DNA of 64,000 bases from Agrobacterium sp. AGB01 (GTDB taxonomy: Bacteria; Pseudomonadota; Alphaproteobacteria; Rhizobiales; Rhizobiaceae), in contig NZ_JACVAB010000006.1 of the NCBI RefSeq assembly GCF_014851585.1, positions 310,001-374,000 on the forward strand, given 5' to 3'. Under the pieces are notes generated by a model. The model was not told the DNA's origin. It saw nothing but the letters and a program-made list of their open reading frames with translations, and ran no database searches. This document shows positions 41,689 to 52,338 of this stretch, in pieces. Both the position numbers and the translations under genes were made by a program. Numbering within the stretch: the stretch's first letter is position 1; each line of letters opens with the position of its first letter.

Positions 41689-41964
41689 TTACGCTTCTTC
41701 ACCGAAACGGTTGGCGACCAGCGCGTCGAGAGCGGCAAGCGCCTCTTCAGCCTGATTGCCACTTGCTTCCACAAGCACCGTGCAGCCAGGGCTGGCTGCC
41801 AGCATCATAAGACCCATTATCGAGGTTCCGCCAACCGTCATTCCGTCTTTTGAAACGGTGATCTCGGCGTCAAATCCGTCAACCATCTGCACGAATTTTG
41901 CCGAGGCACGGGCATGCAGGCCGCGTTTATTGATAATCAGCAATTCGCGCGATAATGGCGACAT
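41689..41964 (-). CDS. ptsH: phosphocarrier protein HPr (PTS system)
   Basis: HPr is phosphorylated by enzyme I on His and passes the phosphate on. The 91-residue protein has the phospho-His in NKRGLHARAS (H17) and a Ser in GGTSIMGLMM (S48), the site that HprK targets. In alphaproteobacteria it works in the nitrogen-related PTS, not mainly in sugar uptake. It lies in the series chvI-chvG-hprK-EIIA-ptsH-ahcY; the EIIA gene ends 16 bp upstream. Confidence 0.94.
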   Translation of the reverse strand: MSPLSRELLIINKRGLHARASAKFVQMVDGFDAEITVSKDGMTVGGTSIMGLMMLAASPGCTVLVEASGNQAEEALAALDALVANRFGEEA

Positions 41965-41980
41965 GGGTGTGAAATGTCCG

Positions 41981-42382
41981 TTATTTTCCGCTCAAGACGC
42001 GGCTGGCAACATTGATGTATTTGCGGCCCGCATCGGATGCTTCCTGCAGCGCCTTGTCCATATTGTTCTCACCGCGCACTCCGGCCAGCTTGATAAGCAT
42101 AGGCAGGTTTACACCGGCAATCACCTCGATTGGACCATTATGCATCACGGAAATCGCGAGATTGGACGGTGTACCGCCGAACATGTCGGTCAAGATGATA
42201 ACGCCGTTTCCATCATCTGCACGCGCAACGGAATCAAGAATATCCTGCCGGCGCTGATCCATGTCATCTTCCGGGCCGATTGAAACCGCTTCGATCAACT
42301 TCTGCGGACCTACGACATGCTCTACTGCATGACGAAATTCTTCAGCCAGCTTGCCATGAGTGACAAGCACAAGTCCGATCAT
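41981..42382 (-). CDS. PTS enzyme IIA of the mannose family (EIIA-Man type)
   Basis: The 133-residue protein has the phosphorylated His in VLVTHGKLAEEF (H9), the conserved TDMFGGTPSN motif and GVNLPML. No EIIB or EIIC genes accompany it here, which fits the regulatory PTS of Rhizobiales, where this protein is a phosphate end-point and not part of a permease. It is between hprK and ptsH; the 133-bp spacer from hprK contains no supported gene. Confidence 0.92.
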   Translation of the reverse strand: MIGLVLVTHGKLAEEFRHAVEHVVGPQKLIEAVSIGPEDDMDQRRQDILDSVARADDGNGVIILTDMFGGTPSNLAISVMHNGPIEVIAGVNLPMLIKLAGVRGENNMDKALQEASDAGRKYINVASRVLSGK

Positions 42383-42515
42383 GAAATGCTCCCTTGCACA
42401 CGCATTCTAATTGTCGACTACCGCAATGCCGCAATTCTGTCCACCGGTGGGTAGCCATCTTGGTGATGAAAACAGGAATCGCAAGTCCAAAAATGAGGCA
42501 ATCAACGCATTTGAC

Positions 42516-42977
42516 TTATGCATAAAGGGAATTGCTTACCAATGTCCTGAACCTGGCAAGCGGATTATGGCATTGCAGCGGAATTCGTGTGACGGGCAAT
42601 CGCCCGCCACAGGGCAACGCATACATCTCGTTTTCCGGCGGTAGTCGCTCATGCGTGTCGTTTGGCGCGAGAACCATTACCGCATAATGCAATGTCGCCT
42701 TTTCAATGCTGTCCAACCGAACGATACCGCTGCCGCGCAACTCCAGCAGCCCAGCAATAGAAGCAGGGCGTTCGGCTATGATTGTGCCGTCCTGCTGCTG
42801 CGAGACAAAAATCTGGTCATCGGCAATCAGTGCCGAGGATTGCCCGGCATAACGGGCTTCCGTCAGAAAAGCGAAGGCGAGAGAAGATTTTCCGCTGCCG
42901 GATGGTCCAACGAATAAAATGCCGATTTCATCGACGGTGATGGCGGTCGCATGAAGATTGATGCGATCAGCGCTCAT
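42516..42977 (-). CDS. hprK: HPr kinase/phosphorylase, short alphaproteobacterial form
   Basis: HprK phosphorylates HPr on Ser. The 153-residue protein is only the C-terminal catalytic domain of the Bacillus enzyme, with Walker A GPSGSGKSS (24-32) and the LIADDQIF and LELRGSGIV motifs; the N-terminal half of the long form is absent, as is usual in Rhizobiales. It overlaps the 3' end of chvG by 11 bp, linking the two-component system and the PTS in translation. Confidence 0.93.
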   Translation of the reverse strand: MSADRINLHATAITVDEIGILFVGPSGSGKSSLAFAFLTEARYAGQSSALIADDQIFVSQQQDGTIIAERPASIAGLLELRGSGIVRLDSIEKATLHYAVMVLAPNDTHERLPPENEMYALPCGGRLPVTRIPLQCHNPLARFRTLVSNSLYA

Positions 42978-44760
42978 GATGCTGTTCAGCGCTAGGCAGG
43001 CTCAGGGTAAAGCGCGCACCGGTTATCAAGCCGTGCTGGTCCAGCATGTTTTCTGCCTTCAGAGTGCCACCATGGGCTTCGGCAATCTGACGGCTAATTG
43101 AGAGACCAAGACCAGAATTCTGACCAAAGTCTTCCGTCGACGGTCGATCAGTATAAAAACGCTCGAAAATGCGGTCGATATTTTCTGCCTGAATGCCAGG
43201 ACCATTGTCTTCAACACGGATCACACAACGATCCCGGTGCCGGTAAAGATGTACAAAAATCCTACCATTGTCCGTTGGAACGAAGGAACGGGCATTTTCA
43301 ATAAGATTGGTAACAATCTGGCCGAGCCGCAGGTCATGGCCGTTGACGACAAAGTTGGTTTTGACGCCAGCCTTGTGATCAGCCTTGTATTCGATTTTGA
43401 CGGCTTTTTTCTTGGCACTGATTTGCTGAGAAATCTCGACAAGGCTTTTGACAAGCACTTCCATATCAACGGGATTGGCATCGGCGCGGGCAAGTTCGGC
43501 ATCAAGACGCGAGGCATCGGAAATGTCGCTGATCAAGCGGTCAAGCCTGCGAACGTCATGGAAAATAACGTCGGTCAGGCGCTGTTTAGATTGTTCCGTC
43601 TTGGCCAGTGGCAGGGTTTCAACCGCACTGCGCAACGAGGTCAGCGGATTTTTCAATTCGTGGCTGACGTCGGCAGCAAAGCTTTCGATGGCATCAATCC
43701 GGTCGTAAAGCGCCGTCGTCATTTCACGCAAGGCTATGGAAAGGTTACCAATTTCGTCCTGACGGGCAGAGAAATCAGGGATTTCCTCTCGGGTGCGGGC
43801 ACCGCGACGCACACGAATAGCTGCAGCCGACAAACGACGCAAAGGTGTGGCGATGGTTGAAGACAACAGCAATGACAGCACAATGTTGACCAGTGTCGCG
43901 ATACCGAACACGCGCATGATCGCCAGACGCTCGGCGTGCACGATCTTGTCGATGTCACCCGCCTGTGTCGATAACAGCAGAACACCAAGAACTGCGCGGA
44001 AGCGCTGTACCGGCACAGCCACCGACACGATCAGTTCACCCTTGTCCGTCACCCGCACTACCGCACCACGAACACCGGTCAATGCATTCATGACCTCTGG
44101 GTAGATCGAGCCATCACCACCAGGCGCTTCTTTGTATTGAGGAAGACTGCCGGATTGCAGCATGCGGTTAAACAGGCTGGCGAACCAGTCACCCCAGCTT
44201 GTCGTTTCATTGGAAACTGGCGGCAAATCAAAACGCAGGACCTGGCCGCGCGAATAAAGGTGGCGCGAATCAAGCAGCAGGTTTGCATCCGCATCAAACA
44301 GACGGGCGCGTGTGCGGGTAGGGGAAATCAATCGACGCAGAACCGGGGCAACCCGTTCCGGATTGATCGGGAAGCTCAAATCCTCATCATTGGGAACAGG
44401 CGTAATGCTTTGGCCCGCCTGCAGTTCAAGCAGCTTTTCCGGATTGATAGTGATCGAGTTGGTATCAACGGACGCGGATGCAGAAATCGCACCGGCAATG
44501 ATTTCTCCCTGCGTCAGCAGACTTTCGACGCGGGCGTCGATCAGTCCTTCACGGAACTGATTGAGGTAGAGAATGCCGCCCACCAGAACGACGGTCGCCG
44601 CCACGTTGAAAAACAGGATACGGCGGGTAAGGCTGGAGAATACTGCATTGCCGAAGATCCGTCGAATGAGCGTCAACGGGTGAATACGGTGGGGGCGATC
44701 CTGCAAACGGTCGTCCGCATCCATATTCTGCGCGTTGTTCTCAAAGGTTTGCTTCAGCAA
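42967..44760 (-). CDS. chvG: sensor histidine kinase ChvG/BvrS
   Basis: This kinase senses acidity or envelope stress and phosphorylates ChvI; in Brucella (BvrS) and Sinorhizobium (ExoS) it is needed for host interaction. The 597-residue protein has membrane segments at about 47-67 and 282-302 enclosing a periplasmic domain, then HAMP, an H-box ADVSHELKNPL (H367) and N, G1 and G2 boxes. A TTG at 44760 with AAGGA 7 nt upstream is the best start; ATG 44724 is an alternative. It overlaps hprK. A 7-bp hairpin (44840-44857) lies between chvI and this gene and could reduce its expression. Confidence 0.93.
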   Translation of the reverse strand: MLKQTFENNAQNMDADDRLQDRPHRIHPLTLIRRIFGNAVFSSLTRRILFFNVAATVVLVGGILYLNQFREGLIDARVESLLTQGEIIAGAISASASVDTNSITINPEKLLELQAGQSITPVPNDEDLSFPINPERVAPVLRRLISPTRTRARLFDADANLLLDSRHLYSRGQVLRFDLPPVSNETTSWGDWFASLFNRMLQSGSLPQYKEAPGGDGSIYPEVMNALTGVRGAVVRVTDKGELIVSVAVPVQRFRAVLGVLLLSTQAGDIDKIVHAERLAIMRVFGIATLVNIVLSLLLSSTIATPLRRLSAAAIRVRRGARTREEIPDFSARQDEIGNLSIALREMTTALYDRIDAIESFAADVSHELKNPLTSLRSAVETLPLAKTEQSKQRLTDVIFHDVRRLDRLISDISDASRLDAELARADANPVDMEVLVKSLVEISQQISAKKKAVKIEYKADHKAGVKTNFVVNGHDLRLGQIVTNLIENARSFVPTDNGRIFVHLYRHRDRCVIRVEDNGPGIQAENIDRIFERFYTDRPSTEDFGQNSGLGLSISRQIAEAHGGTLKAENMLDQHGLITGARFTLSLPSAEQHHER

Positions 44761-44839
44761 TTCCTGTTCCTTTTCACCGCCCAGGTGAAGAAGGCCGAAC
44801 CCGCAGGGGTTTCAGCCTTTTCTTCATCAGCCCCTGAAA

Positions 44840-44857
44840 CCAGTCCCTTTGGACTGG
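44840..44857 (-). terminator. small hairpin between chvI and chvG
   Basis: CCAGTCC (44840-44846), 4-nt loop, GGACTGG (44851-44857). The T-run beyond it is short, so it is more likely a partial attenuator or mRNA-processing element than a full terminator. Confidence 0.4.
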
Positions 44858-44905
44858 CCATAACAGGGCGGTAACCGTCTCAAACCGGACGTCCTTGTAG
44901 CCCGT

Positions 44906-45631
44906 TTAGGCCGCTTCGCGGAAGCGATAGCCTACACCATAGAGCGTTTCGATCATATCGAAGTCAGTGTCAACGACCTTGAACTTTTTGCGGAGACGCT
45001 TGATGTGGCTGTCGATGGTACGGTCGTCGACGTAAACCTGCTCATCATAGGCAGCGTCCATCAGCGCATCACGGCTTTTGACCACGCCGGGACGTTGTGC
45101 CAGCGAATGCAGAATGAGAAACTCGGTTACTGTCAGTGTTACCGGCTCACCCTTCCATGTGCAGGTGTGACGTTCCTGATCCATGGCAAGCTGGCCTCGT
45201 TCCAGAGTACGGGCCTGCTGGTCAGCGGCGGATTTGGTGCCGGGTACACCACTTGCGGCGGCCTCACGGCTGCTGGCGCGGCGCAGAATAGCCTTTACGC
45301 GCTCCACAAGAAGGCGCTGAGAAAACGGCTTGGTGATAAAGTCGTCCGCCCCCATTTTAAGGCCGAACAATTCGTCGATCTCTTCATCTTTCGAGGTGAG
45401 AAAGATAACTGGAATATCAGACTTCTGGCGAAGGCGACGCAGCAGTTCCATGCCGTCCATGCGGGGCATCTTGATGTCGAAGATCGCCAACTGCGGCGGA
45501 CGGGCCAGAAGTCCATCCAGTGCCGATGCGCCATCGGTATAGGTCTCGACCTTGTAACCCTCGGCTTCGAGGGCGATGGAAACGGATGTCAGAATATTCC
45601 TGTCGTCGTCCACAAGGGCAATTGTCTGCAT
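44906..45631 (-). CDS. chvI: response regulator ChvI/BvrR (OmpR/PhoB family)
   Basis: The receiver domain has the acidic pair in ALVDDDRN, the phospho-acceptor in [10 protein letters not shown] (D52) and the Lys in FITKPFS. The C-terminal winged helix includes [18 protein letters not shown] and [15 protein letters not shown] 45631, with GGAGAT 8 nt upstream, gives 241 residues; earlier ATGs at 45646 and further upstream extend it. It precedes its kinase and is divergent from pckA, a known target of the ChvI system in several rhizobia. Confidence 0.94.
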   Translation of the reverse strand: MQTIALVDDDRNILTSVSIALEAEGYKVETYTDGASALDGLLARPPQLAIFDIKMPRMDGMELLRRLRQKSDIPVIFLTSKDEEIDELFGLKMGADDFITKPFSQRLLVERVKAILRRASSREAAASGVPGTKSAADQQARTLERGQLAMDQERHTCTWKGEPVTLTVTEFLILHSLAQRPGVVKSRDALMDAAYDEQVYVDDRTIDSHIKRLRKKFKVVDTDFDMIETLYGVGYRFREAA

Positions 45632-45962
45632 AGTGTTTATCTCCATCGTCATCTTCTCTCTCGACATCATACCCAGCCAGGTTGGAGCGCCGTGAGCGTG
45701 TTCATGAGTATAAAGGTGGAACAAATTGTGGCAAAGAAAAAGGATGCGACATCGTGCAATCTTCCAAACAGTCGTTTGCACCCGTCCTCAACACGAAAAT
45801 CTGCGATTGTTTAAACGATTTAAAATGAAATAAAATATTCTAAATCGATTAATATATTGAATTTATTGATGTATTTTAAAAGAGGCTCTTGCGTTTCCAA
45901 AAGACGGGTCATACGCTTGCGAAAATTTCAATGGTTATGCCTGCAACAAAAGGAAATTGCTC
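45632..45962. promoter_or_regulatory. divergent regulatory region between chvI and pckA
   Basis: 331 bp with no supported gene. The part from about 45808 to 45885 is strongly AT-rich. It contains GTTTAAAC (45809-45816) and a second TTTAAA (45819-45824). AT-richness together with the divergent start sites suggests overlapping promoters for both genes. The ATG-rich extension of chvI covers part of it but shows no conserved protein sequence. Confidence 0.5.
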
Positions 45963-47573
45963 ATGGAGGAGCTTGGAATTCGTAATCCTGCTAATGGAGT
46001 ATCCGAGCTTGGTCTGGCTGGTGCTTCCAACGTCAAGTACAATCTCATCGAGAGCGAACTTTACGAAGAAGCAATCCGCAATGGTGAAGCCGATGTCACC
46101 GCTGATGGCGCATTGCGTGCAGTGACCGGCCAACACACAGGTCGTTCGCCAAAGGACAAGTTTGTTGTCCGCGACGCGGCGACGGAAAACACCATCTGGT
46201 GGGATAACAACAAGCCTCTGTCTCCTGAAAAGTTTGAAATCCTGCACAAGGACATGCTGGCCCACGCTGCCGGCAAGACACTTTATGTACAGGATCTGCT
46301 GGGCGGTGCCGACGAAGACAACGTTCTTCCGGTTCGTGTTATAACCGAACTGGCTTGGCATGCGCTTTTCATTCGCAACCTTCTGATTCGCCCATTGCGC
46401 GAAAAGTTGGGCTCCTTCAAGCAGAAGCTGACCATCATCAACCTGCCAAGCTTCAAGGCTGATCCGGAGCGTCACGGCGTGCGCACCGAAACGGTGATTG
46501 CTTGCGATCTGACCAATGGTCTGGTGCTGATCGGCGGCACGTCCTATGCCGGTGAAAACAAGAAGTCGGTGTTCACTGTTCTCAACTACCTGCTGCCTGC
46601 CAAGGGCGTCATGCCAATGCACTGCTCGGCCAATGTTGGCCCGGCAGGTGATTCGGCTGTCTTCTTCGGACTGTCCGGAACCGGCAAGACCACGCTGTCT
46701 GCAGACCCGTCGCGTACGCTGATCGGTGATGACGAGCATGGCTGGGGTGAAGATGGCATCTTCAACTTCGAAGGCGGTTGCTACGCCAAGGCAATCAAGC
46801 TCTCTGCAGAAGCAGAACCGGAAATCTACGCGGCGACCCGTCGTTTCGGCACGGTTTTGGAAAATGTAGTACTGGACGAAAACCGCGTTCCGGATTTCAA
46901 CGACAATTCGCTGACCGAGAACACCCGTAGCGCTTACCCGCTGCACTTCATTCCAAATGCGTCGGAAACCGGTATTGCTGGCCACCCGAAAACCATCATC
47001 ATGCTGACAGCAGATGCCTTTGGCGTTCTGCCGCCAATTGCCCGTCTGACACCTGAGCAGGCCATGTACCACTTCCTGTCCGGCTACACCGCCAAGGTCG
47101 CCGGTACGGAAAAGGGCGTGACTGAGCCGGAAGCAACATTCTCGACCTGCTTCGGCGCACCATTCATGCCACGTCATCCTGCGGAATACGGTAACCTGCT
47201 GCGTGATCTGATCAGCCGCCACCAGGTGGATTGCTGGCTCGTCAACACGGGCTGGACCGGTGGTGCTTACGGCATTGGCAAGCGCATGCCGATCAAGGCA
47301 ACCCGCGCACTGCTGACAGCGGCTTTGACGGGTGAGTTGAAAAACGCCCAGTTCCGCACGGACGCAAACTTCGGTTTCGCTGTGCCAACTTCACTGGAAG
47401 GTGTCGATAGCGCCATTCTCGACCCGCGCTCGACTTGGGCTGATGGCGTTGCTTACGACGCACAGGCCAAGAAGCTGGTTTCGATGTTCGTGACCAACTT
47501 CACAAAGTTCGAGGATCACGTTGACAGCAAGGTGCGCGATGCCGCTCCTGGCCTCAAGATCGCCGCAGAATAG
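45963..47573 (+). CDS. pckA: phosphoenolpyruvate carboxykinase (ATP) PckA
   Basis: PckA makes PEP from oxaloacetate, the entry to gluconeogenesis from organic acids. The P-loop kinase-1a motif [11 protein letters not shown], the metal site [17 protein letters not shown] and [10 protein letters not shown] are present. ATG 45963 with AGGA 8 nt upstream gives 536 residues; a TTG at 45957 adds two. It is divergent from chvI, whose product regulates pckA in relatives. Downstream are a parS site and a terminator. Confidence 0.97.
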   Translation: MEELGIRNPANGVSELGLAGASNVKYNLIESELYEEAIRNGEADVTADGALRAVTGQHTGRSPKDKFVVRDAATENTIWWDNNKPLSPEKFEILHKDMLAHAAGKTLYVQDLLGGADEDNVLPVRVITELAWHALFIRNLLIRPLREKLGSFKQKLTIINLPSFKADPERHGVRTETVIACDLTNGLVLIGGTSYAGENKKSVFTVLNYLLPAKGVMPMHCSANVGPAGDSAVFFGLSGTGKTTLSADPSRTLIGDDEHGWGEDGIFNFEGGCYAKAIKLSAEAEPEIYAATRRFGTVLENVVLDENRVPDFNDNSLTENTRSAYPLHFIPNASETGIAGHPKTIIMLTADAFGVLPPIARLTPEQAMYHFLSGYTAKVAGTEKGVTEPEATFSTCFGAPFMPRHPAEYGNLLRDLISRHQVDCWLVNTGWTGGAYGIGKRMPIKATRALLTAALTGELKNAQFRTDANFGFAVPTSLEGVDSAILDPRSTWADGVAYDAQAKKLVSMFVTNFTKFEDHVDSKVRDAAPGLKIAAE

Positions 47574-47621
47574 CAAGTGGAGCGGATGTTGCGTCTGGAA
47601 TGACGCAGCCCACTGTAGTTT

Positions 47622-47637
47622 GGATTCACGTGAAACC
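47622..47637. promoter_or_regulatory. parS site 6 overlapping the pckA terminator
   Basis: GATTCACGTGAAAC (47623-47636) with a GANTC in its left arm. Its right arm supplies the GAAAC that begins the terminator stem. It is the most distant site, about 40 kb from oriC. Confidence 0.85.
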
Positions 47638-47668
47638 CCGGCGAGATATTGCCGGGGTTTCTTTATGT
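47632..47668 (+). terminator. Rho-independent terminator of pckA
   Basis: GAAACCCCGGC (47632-47642), 8-nt loop, GCCGGGGTTTC (47651-47661): 11-bp stem, then TTTATG. It shares 5 bases with the parS site. Confidence 0.83.
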
Positions 47669-47788
47669 GATGTTTACTTTTGCTTGTGCCTGATCGTCGC
47701 AAACTGGCCGCGTCTGGCTTTTCACGCGGCTCGTCCGGTTTTCATTTCTGTCGATCTGTGGCATGACGCGCACCGGAGAAAACCGCCC

Positions 47789-48223
47789 ATGGCCAGTGAA
47801 CCACTTTTTGTCAGCAATCGAATAACGATTTCCGGATGGGAACTGACGGAACAATTTGTGCTGGCGGGTGGCCCGGGTGGTCAGAACGTCAACAAGGTTT
47901 CCACCGCCGTTCAACTGTTTTTCAGCGTTGAAACCTCTCCCGCCCTGACGGATCGCGTCAAGACAAACCTCAAGCAACTGGCGGGCCGTCGTCTCTCAAA
48001 AGAAGGCGTGCTGATGATTGAAGCCAGCCGCTTTCGCAGCCAGGAGCGCAATCGGGAAGATGCACGTGAGCGGTTGAAGGAGTTGATTCTTGAGGCGGCC
48101 AAACCACCACCGCCGGTGCGCAAAGCCACCAAACCGACAAAAGGTTCGGTTGAGCGTCGTCTGAAAGAGAAATCCGGACGCTCTGAAGTCAAGAAGATGC
48201 GCGGCCGCCCAATCGGTGATTGA
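47789..48223 (+). CDS. arfB: alternative ribosome-rescue factor ArfB (peptidyl-tRNA hydrolase)
   Basis: ArfB enters stalled ribosomes without a stop codon and hydrolyses the peptidyl-tRNA. The 144-residue protein has the catalytic GGQ in GGPGGQNVNK (GGQ at 30-32) and the basic C-terminal tail (KGSVERRLKEKSGRSEVKKM) that reads the empty mRNA channel. ATG 47789 follows GGAGA; the open frame extends through the parS/terminator region upstream without conserved sequence. It stands alone between pckA and the BON-LysM gene. Confidence 0.93.
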   Translation: MASEPLFVSNRITISGWELTEQFVLAGGPGGQNVNKVSTAVQLFFSVETSPALTDRVKTNLKQLAGRRLSKEGVLMIEASRFRSQERNREDARERLKELILEAAKPPPPVRKATKPTKGSVERRLKEKSGRSEVKKMRGRPIGD

Positions 48224-48302
48224 AACTGCCATCACAAAACATGCTTGTATTTTGATCAGGCTTACAGTTCTTTAGTGTTTCCGAACATGAGAGGAAATCA
48301 CC

Positions 48303-48758
48303 ATGGGATTGTTCAGCTTTATCAAGAATGCCGGGAAAAAACTGGGCCTTGGAGGAGATGAAGAGGCTCCGGATGCCGAAGCTGTTAAAAAGGAGCTGGC
48401 ATCGCACAATCTCGGCACCGACAAGGTGCAGGTAGATGTGGTTGACGACAAGATCGTACTGAAGGGCGAAGTGGCCGATCAGTCCGCCTTTGAAAAAGCC
48501 GTTATCGCGGTTGGTAATACACTTGGCGTGTCCAAAGTGGAGGCCGGTGAACTGAAAGTAGCTGCGGCACCTGCGAAGGAGCCAGTTTTCTACACGGTTA
48601 AAAAAGGCGATAATCTCTGGAAGATTGCCGAAGCCCAATACGGCAAAGGCAAGGGCGCCAAGAACAATATTATTTTCGAAGCCAACAAGCCGATGCTGAC
48701 CCATCCGGATAAGATCTATCCGGGTCAGGTGCTGCGCATTCCGGCCCTGGACGAATAA
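48303..48758 (+). CDS. BON- and LysM-domain protein (Kbp/YgaU type)
   Basis: The 151-residue protein has a BON domain (about 25-88) and a C-terminal LysM (97-147: FYTVKKGDNLWKIAEAQYG). In E. coli the same architecture is Kbp, a cytosolic potassium-binding protein; other LysM proteins bind peptidoglycan. No signal peptide is evident (N-terminus MGLFSFIKNAGKKLGLG), favouring a cytoplasmic Kbp-like role. The gene has its own spacer with AGAGGAAA upstream and a terminator downstream. Confidence 0.88.
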   Translation: MGLFSFIKNAGKKLGLGGDEEAPDAEAVKKELASHNLGTDKVQVDVVDDKIVLKGEVADQSAFEKAVIAVGNTLGVSKVEAGELKVAAAPAKEPVFYTVKKGDNLWKIAEAQYGKGKGAKNNIIFEANKPMLTHPDKIYPGQVLRIPALDE

Positions 48759-48781
48759 ACGCATTTCAAAAAATGGATACA

Positions 48782-48815
48782 AAAACGCCGCAGATTTCCA
48801 GTCTGCGGCATTTTT
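48782..48815. terminator. bidirectional terminator between the BON-LysM gene and coaA
   Basis: GCCGCAGA (48787-48794), 7-nt loop, TCTGCGGC (48802-48809), flanked by AAAAA on the left and TTTTT on the right. Confidence 0.87.
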
Positions 48816-48829
48816 GATGTGTGCGGTGA

Positions 48830-49804
48830 TCAAAGCTTTCTTAGCGCCACCGTATCGATCAGATGATTATTGCCCTTGCGCAGAATGAGGTCCGCACGTG
48901 GCCGGGTCGGCACGATATTCTGGCGCAGGTTCTTCAGATTGATATTGGCCCAAAGTCCCTCGGCAATCTTCAAAGCCTCTTCTTCACTAATTGAGGCATA
49001 ACGATTGAAGAAGGAGTTGGGGTCACGGAACGCGGTTTTGCGCAGGTTCATGAACCGGTTGACGTACCAGTTATGGATCTGGTGTTCGTCTGCATCGATA
49101 TAAATTGAGAAGTCGAAGAAATCCGAAACGATAGGCACGATACGGCCGCCCGCGGGCAAATCCCGCGACTGCAGCACATTGATGCCTTCGAAAATCAAAA
49201 TGTCCGGCTGGTCGATGACCGAATATTCATTTGGCAGGACATCATAGACCAGGTGCGAATAACGTGGCGCCTTGACCTCTGCCTGTCCCGCCTTGATGGC
49301 AGAGAGGAACCGCAACAATGCACCGATATCGTAGCTTTCGGGAAATCCCTTGCGCTCCATCAGGCCTTCGCGTTTCAAGACAGCGTTTGGATAGAGAAAA
49401 CCGTCCGTGGTGATCAGATCCACCTTCGGGCTGGACGGCCAGCGTGCCAGCAATTCTTTCAATATACGGGCGGTAGTGGATTTTCCGACAGCAACCGAAC
49501 CGGCAATGCCGATGACAAACGGCGTCTTGTTGACATCGGACATGTTGAGGAAGCGGTTGCGCTGTTCGAACAGCAGTTGCGATGCTTCAACATGGGATGA
49601 CAGAAGGCGCGATAGCGATAGATAGATACGCCGCACCTCGTCTAGATCGATCGGGTCATCGAGTGAACGTAACCGGCTGACCTCGTCGGCTGTCAATGTC
49701 ATCGGCGTATCGGCGCGGAACTTCGCCCATTCTTCCGAAGAGAAGAAATGGTAAGGCGAATAATCATCCGCTCGGAAATGGTCGAGTGTATTGGTCGTCG
49801 GCAT
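48830..49804 (-). CDS. coaA: pantothenate kinase CoaA (type I)
   Basis: CoaA phosphorylates pantothenate, the first committed step of CoA synthesis. The P-loop [24 protein letters not shown] and the [11 protein letters not shown] motif define the type I enzyme; 324 residues is normal. AGGAGAGG precedes the ATG. It follows hisE by 28 bp and is the last gene of the his operon before a terminator. Confidence 0.96.
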   Translation of the reverse strand: MPTTNTLDHFRADDYSPYHFFSSEEWAKFRADTPMTLTADEVSRLRSLDDPIDLDEVRRIYLSLSRLLSSHVEASQLLFEQRNRFLNMSDVNKTPFVIGIAGSVAVGKSTTARILKELLARWPSSPKVDLITTDGFLYPNAVLKREGLMERKGFPESYDIGALLRFLSAIKAGQAEVKAPRYSHLVYDVLPNEYSVIDQPDILIFEGINVLQSRDLPAGGRIVPIVSDFFDFSIYIDADEHQIHNWYVNRFMNLRKTAFRDPNSFFNRYASISEEEALKIAEGLWANINLKNLRQNIVPTRPRADLILRKGNNHLIDTVALRKL

Positions 49805-49832
49805 GCGCCTCTCCTCTGCGTGCCCGGCTTGA

Positions 49833-50156
49833 TCAAGCGGTGGGACGCGACGCCTTTTCCTGAAGACCGGTCTGTGCCGTGCGGCGCTCCAGTTCCTCCA
49901 TCACCTCGCCGAGCGGAATATCGGCAATCTTCAACACCACAAGCAGGTGGTAGAGAAGATCGGCGCTTTCCTTGGTCAGTTCAGTGCGGTCATTGGAAAC
50001 GGCGGCAATCACGGTTTCAACCGCTTCTTCGCCCAGTTTCTTGGCTGCACGCGGCTGGCCTGCCGCAAAAAGTTTGGCCGTCCATGATTCGTCCGGTGAC
50101 GCCGCAGCGCGCGCAGCGACGATACGTTCCAGATCGGCAAGGGAAAAACCGCTCAT
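49833..50156 (-). CDS. hisE: phosphoribosyl-ATP pyrophosphatase HisE
   Basis: HisE removes pyrophosphate from phosphoribosyl-ATP in the second step of histidine synthesis. The 107-residue alpha-helical protein has the metal-binding EEAVETVIA and [13 protein letters not shown] motifs. It is a separate protein here and not fused to HisI. It is in the his operon between hisF (21-bp gap) and coaA. Confidence 0.95.
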   Translation of the reverse strand: MSGFSLADLERIVAARAAASPDESWTAKLFAAGQPRAAKKLGEEAVETVIAAVSNDRTELTKESADLLYHLLVVLKIADIPLGEVMEELERRTAQTGLQEKASRPTA

Positions 50157-50177
50157 GATGTGTTCCTGAGGCTTATA

Positions 50178-50950
<773 letters not shown>

Positions 50951-50954
<4 letters not shown>

Positions 50955-51685
50955 GCGCGTGCCTCCTTGATCAGCGCCAATGCTTGCGCCGGATCGATGC
51001 GGCCATCATAAAGCGCGCGACCGGAAATCGCGCCCTCCAGTTTGGCTGCGTCCGGTTCCAGCATACGTTTGACATCATCAATCGAAGCGAGACCACCCGA
51101 GGCGATCACCGGAATGGAAACGGCACCGGCCAGCTCCAACGTGGATGGCCAGTTGATACCGGTCAGAATGCCGTCACGGTCAATGTCGGTATAGATGATT
51201 GCGGCAACGCCAGCGCCTTCAAAACGCTTGGCAAGTTCAATCACACCAAGTTCTGAGGCTTCCGCCCAGCCTTCGACAGCCACCTTGCCACCCTTGGCAT
51301 CAATGCCAACGGCAACCTGTCCCGGAAATCGTTTGCAGGCCTCGATGACAAGCATTGGATCACGCACTGCAACGGTGCCGAGAATAACGCGAGCGAGCCC
51401 TCGCGACAGCCACGCCTCAATATGGTCAAGCGTGCGGATGCCGCCACCAAGCTGCACAGGGTTTTTTGTTGCCTTCAAGATGGCGTCGACCGCGGCACCA
51501 TTGACGCTTTCACCGGCAAAGGCACCGTTCAAATCCACAACATGCAGCCATTCAAACCCCTGGTCTTCAAAGGCCTTAGCCTGAGCGGCGGGGTCTGGAT
51601 TGTAAACGGTGGCCTGGTCCATATCGCCGAGTTTCAGGCGTACGCACTGGCCGTCTTTAAGGTCGATTGCGGGAAAAAGGATCAT
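50951..51685 (-). CDS. hisA: phosphoribosylformimino-AICAR isomerase HisA
   Basis: HisA isomerises ProFAR to PRFAR. The N-terminal [15 protein letters not shown] has the catalytic Asp; the second Asp is in [15 protein letters not shown] 51685 gives 244 residues; the longer frame up to 51787 would lie inside hisH. The gap to the hisH stop is a single base. Confidence 0.96.
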
Positions 51686-51686
51686 G

Positions 51687-52337
51687 TCAGGGCTTCCAGC
51701 GCAGGAAATTGGAAATAAGGGCGAGGCCAAGCGTCTGGCTTTTTTCAGGGTGAAACTGTGCACCGGCCATGTTATCGCGCCCAACAAATGCAGTCATCGC
51801 CCCGCCGTAATTGGTTGTGGCAATAACGTCATCATGGTTCGTCGCTGCCAGATGATAGGAATGCACGAAATAGGCATGCAGACCGTCTTTTCCGGTTTTG
51901 ATGTCGTTGAACAACGGGTGAGGGTGCTTCACATCCAGCGTATTCCAACCGATCTGCGGAATTTTCAGGGTCTTATCATCCGGTGTCATCTCAACCACGT
52001 CGCCCTTGATCCAGCCAAGCCCTTCAGAGGTCGTTTTCTCAAGACCGCGCGAGGACATCAGCTGCATGCCAACACAGATGCCAAGAAACGGCCGTGCCCT
52101 GTGTTCGACAACGTCCTTCAATGCCTCCAACATGCCAGGAACGGCGTTGAGGCCGGCGCGACAGTCTGCGTAGGCGCCGACGCCGGGCAGCACAACACGG
52201 TCAGCTTTCGCCACAACGTCTGCCTTGTCAGTCAGTTCGATCGTGGCGGCAATGCCAGCTTCACTTGCGGCCCGTTCAAAAGCCTTGGTGGCCGAGCGCA
52301 GATTGCCCGAACCGTAGTCGATGATTGCCACACGCAT
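51687..52337 (-). CDS. hisH: imidazole glycerol phosphate synthase subunit HisH
   Basis: HisH is the class-I glutaminase that feeds ammonia to HisF. The nucleophile Cys is in [10 protein letters not shown], the catalytic His and Glu in AQFHPEKSQ, and the PGVGAYADC loop is present. ATG 52337 gives 216 residues. It follows the DUF2628 gene by one base. Confidence 0.96.
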   Translation of the reverse strand: MRVAIIDYGSGNLRSATKAFERAASEAGIAATIELTDKADVVAKADRVVLPGVGAYADCRAGLNAVPGMLEALKDVVEHRARPFLGICVGMQLMSSRGLEKTTSEGLGWIKGDVVEMTPDDKTLKIPQIGWNTLDVKHPHPLFNDIKTGKDGLHAYFVHSYHLAATNHDDVIATTNYGGAMTAFVGRDNMAGAQFHPEKSQTLGLALISNFLRWKP

Positions 52338-52338
52338 G

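Noticed and set aside
45909-47222. 437-codon minus-strand open frame
   Set aside because: Antisense to pckA, which is certain; composition is that of a shadow frame.
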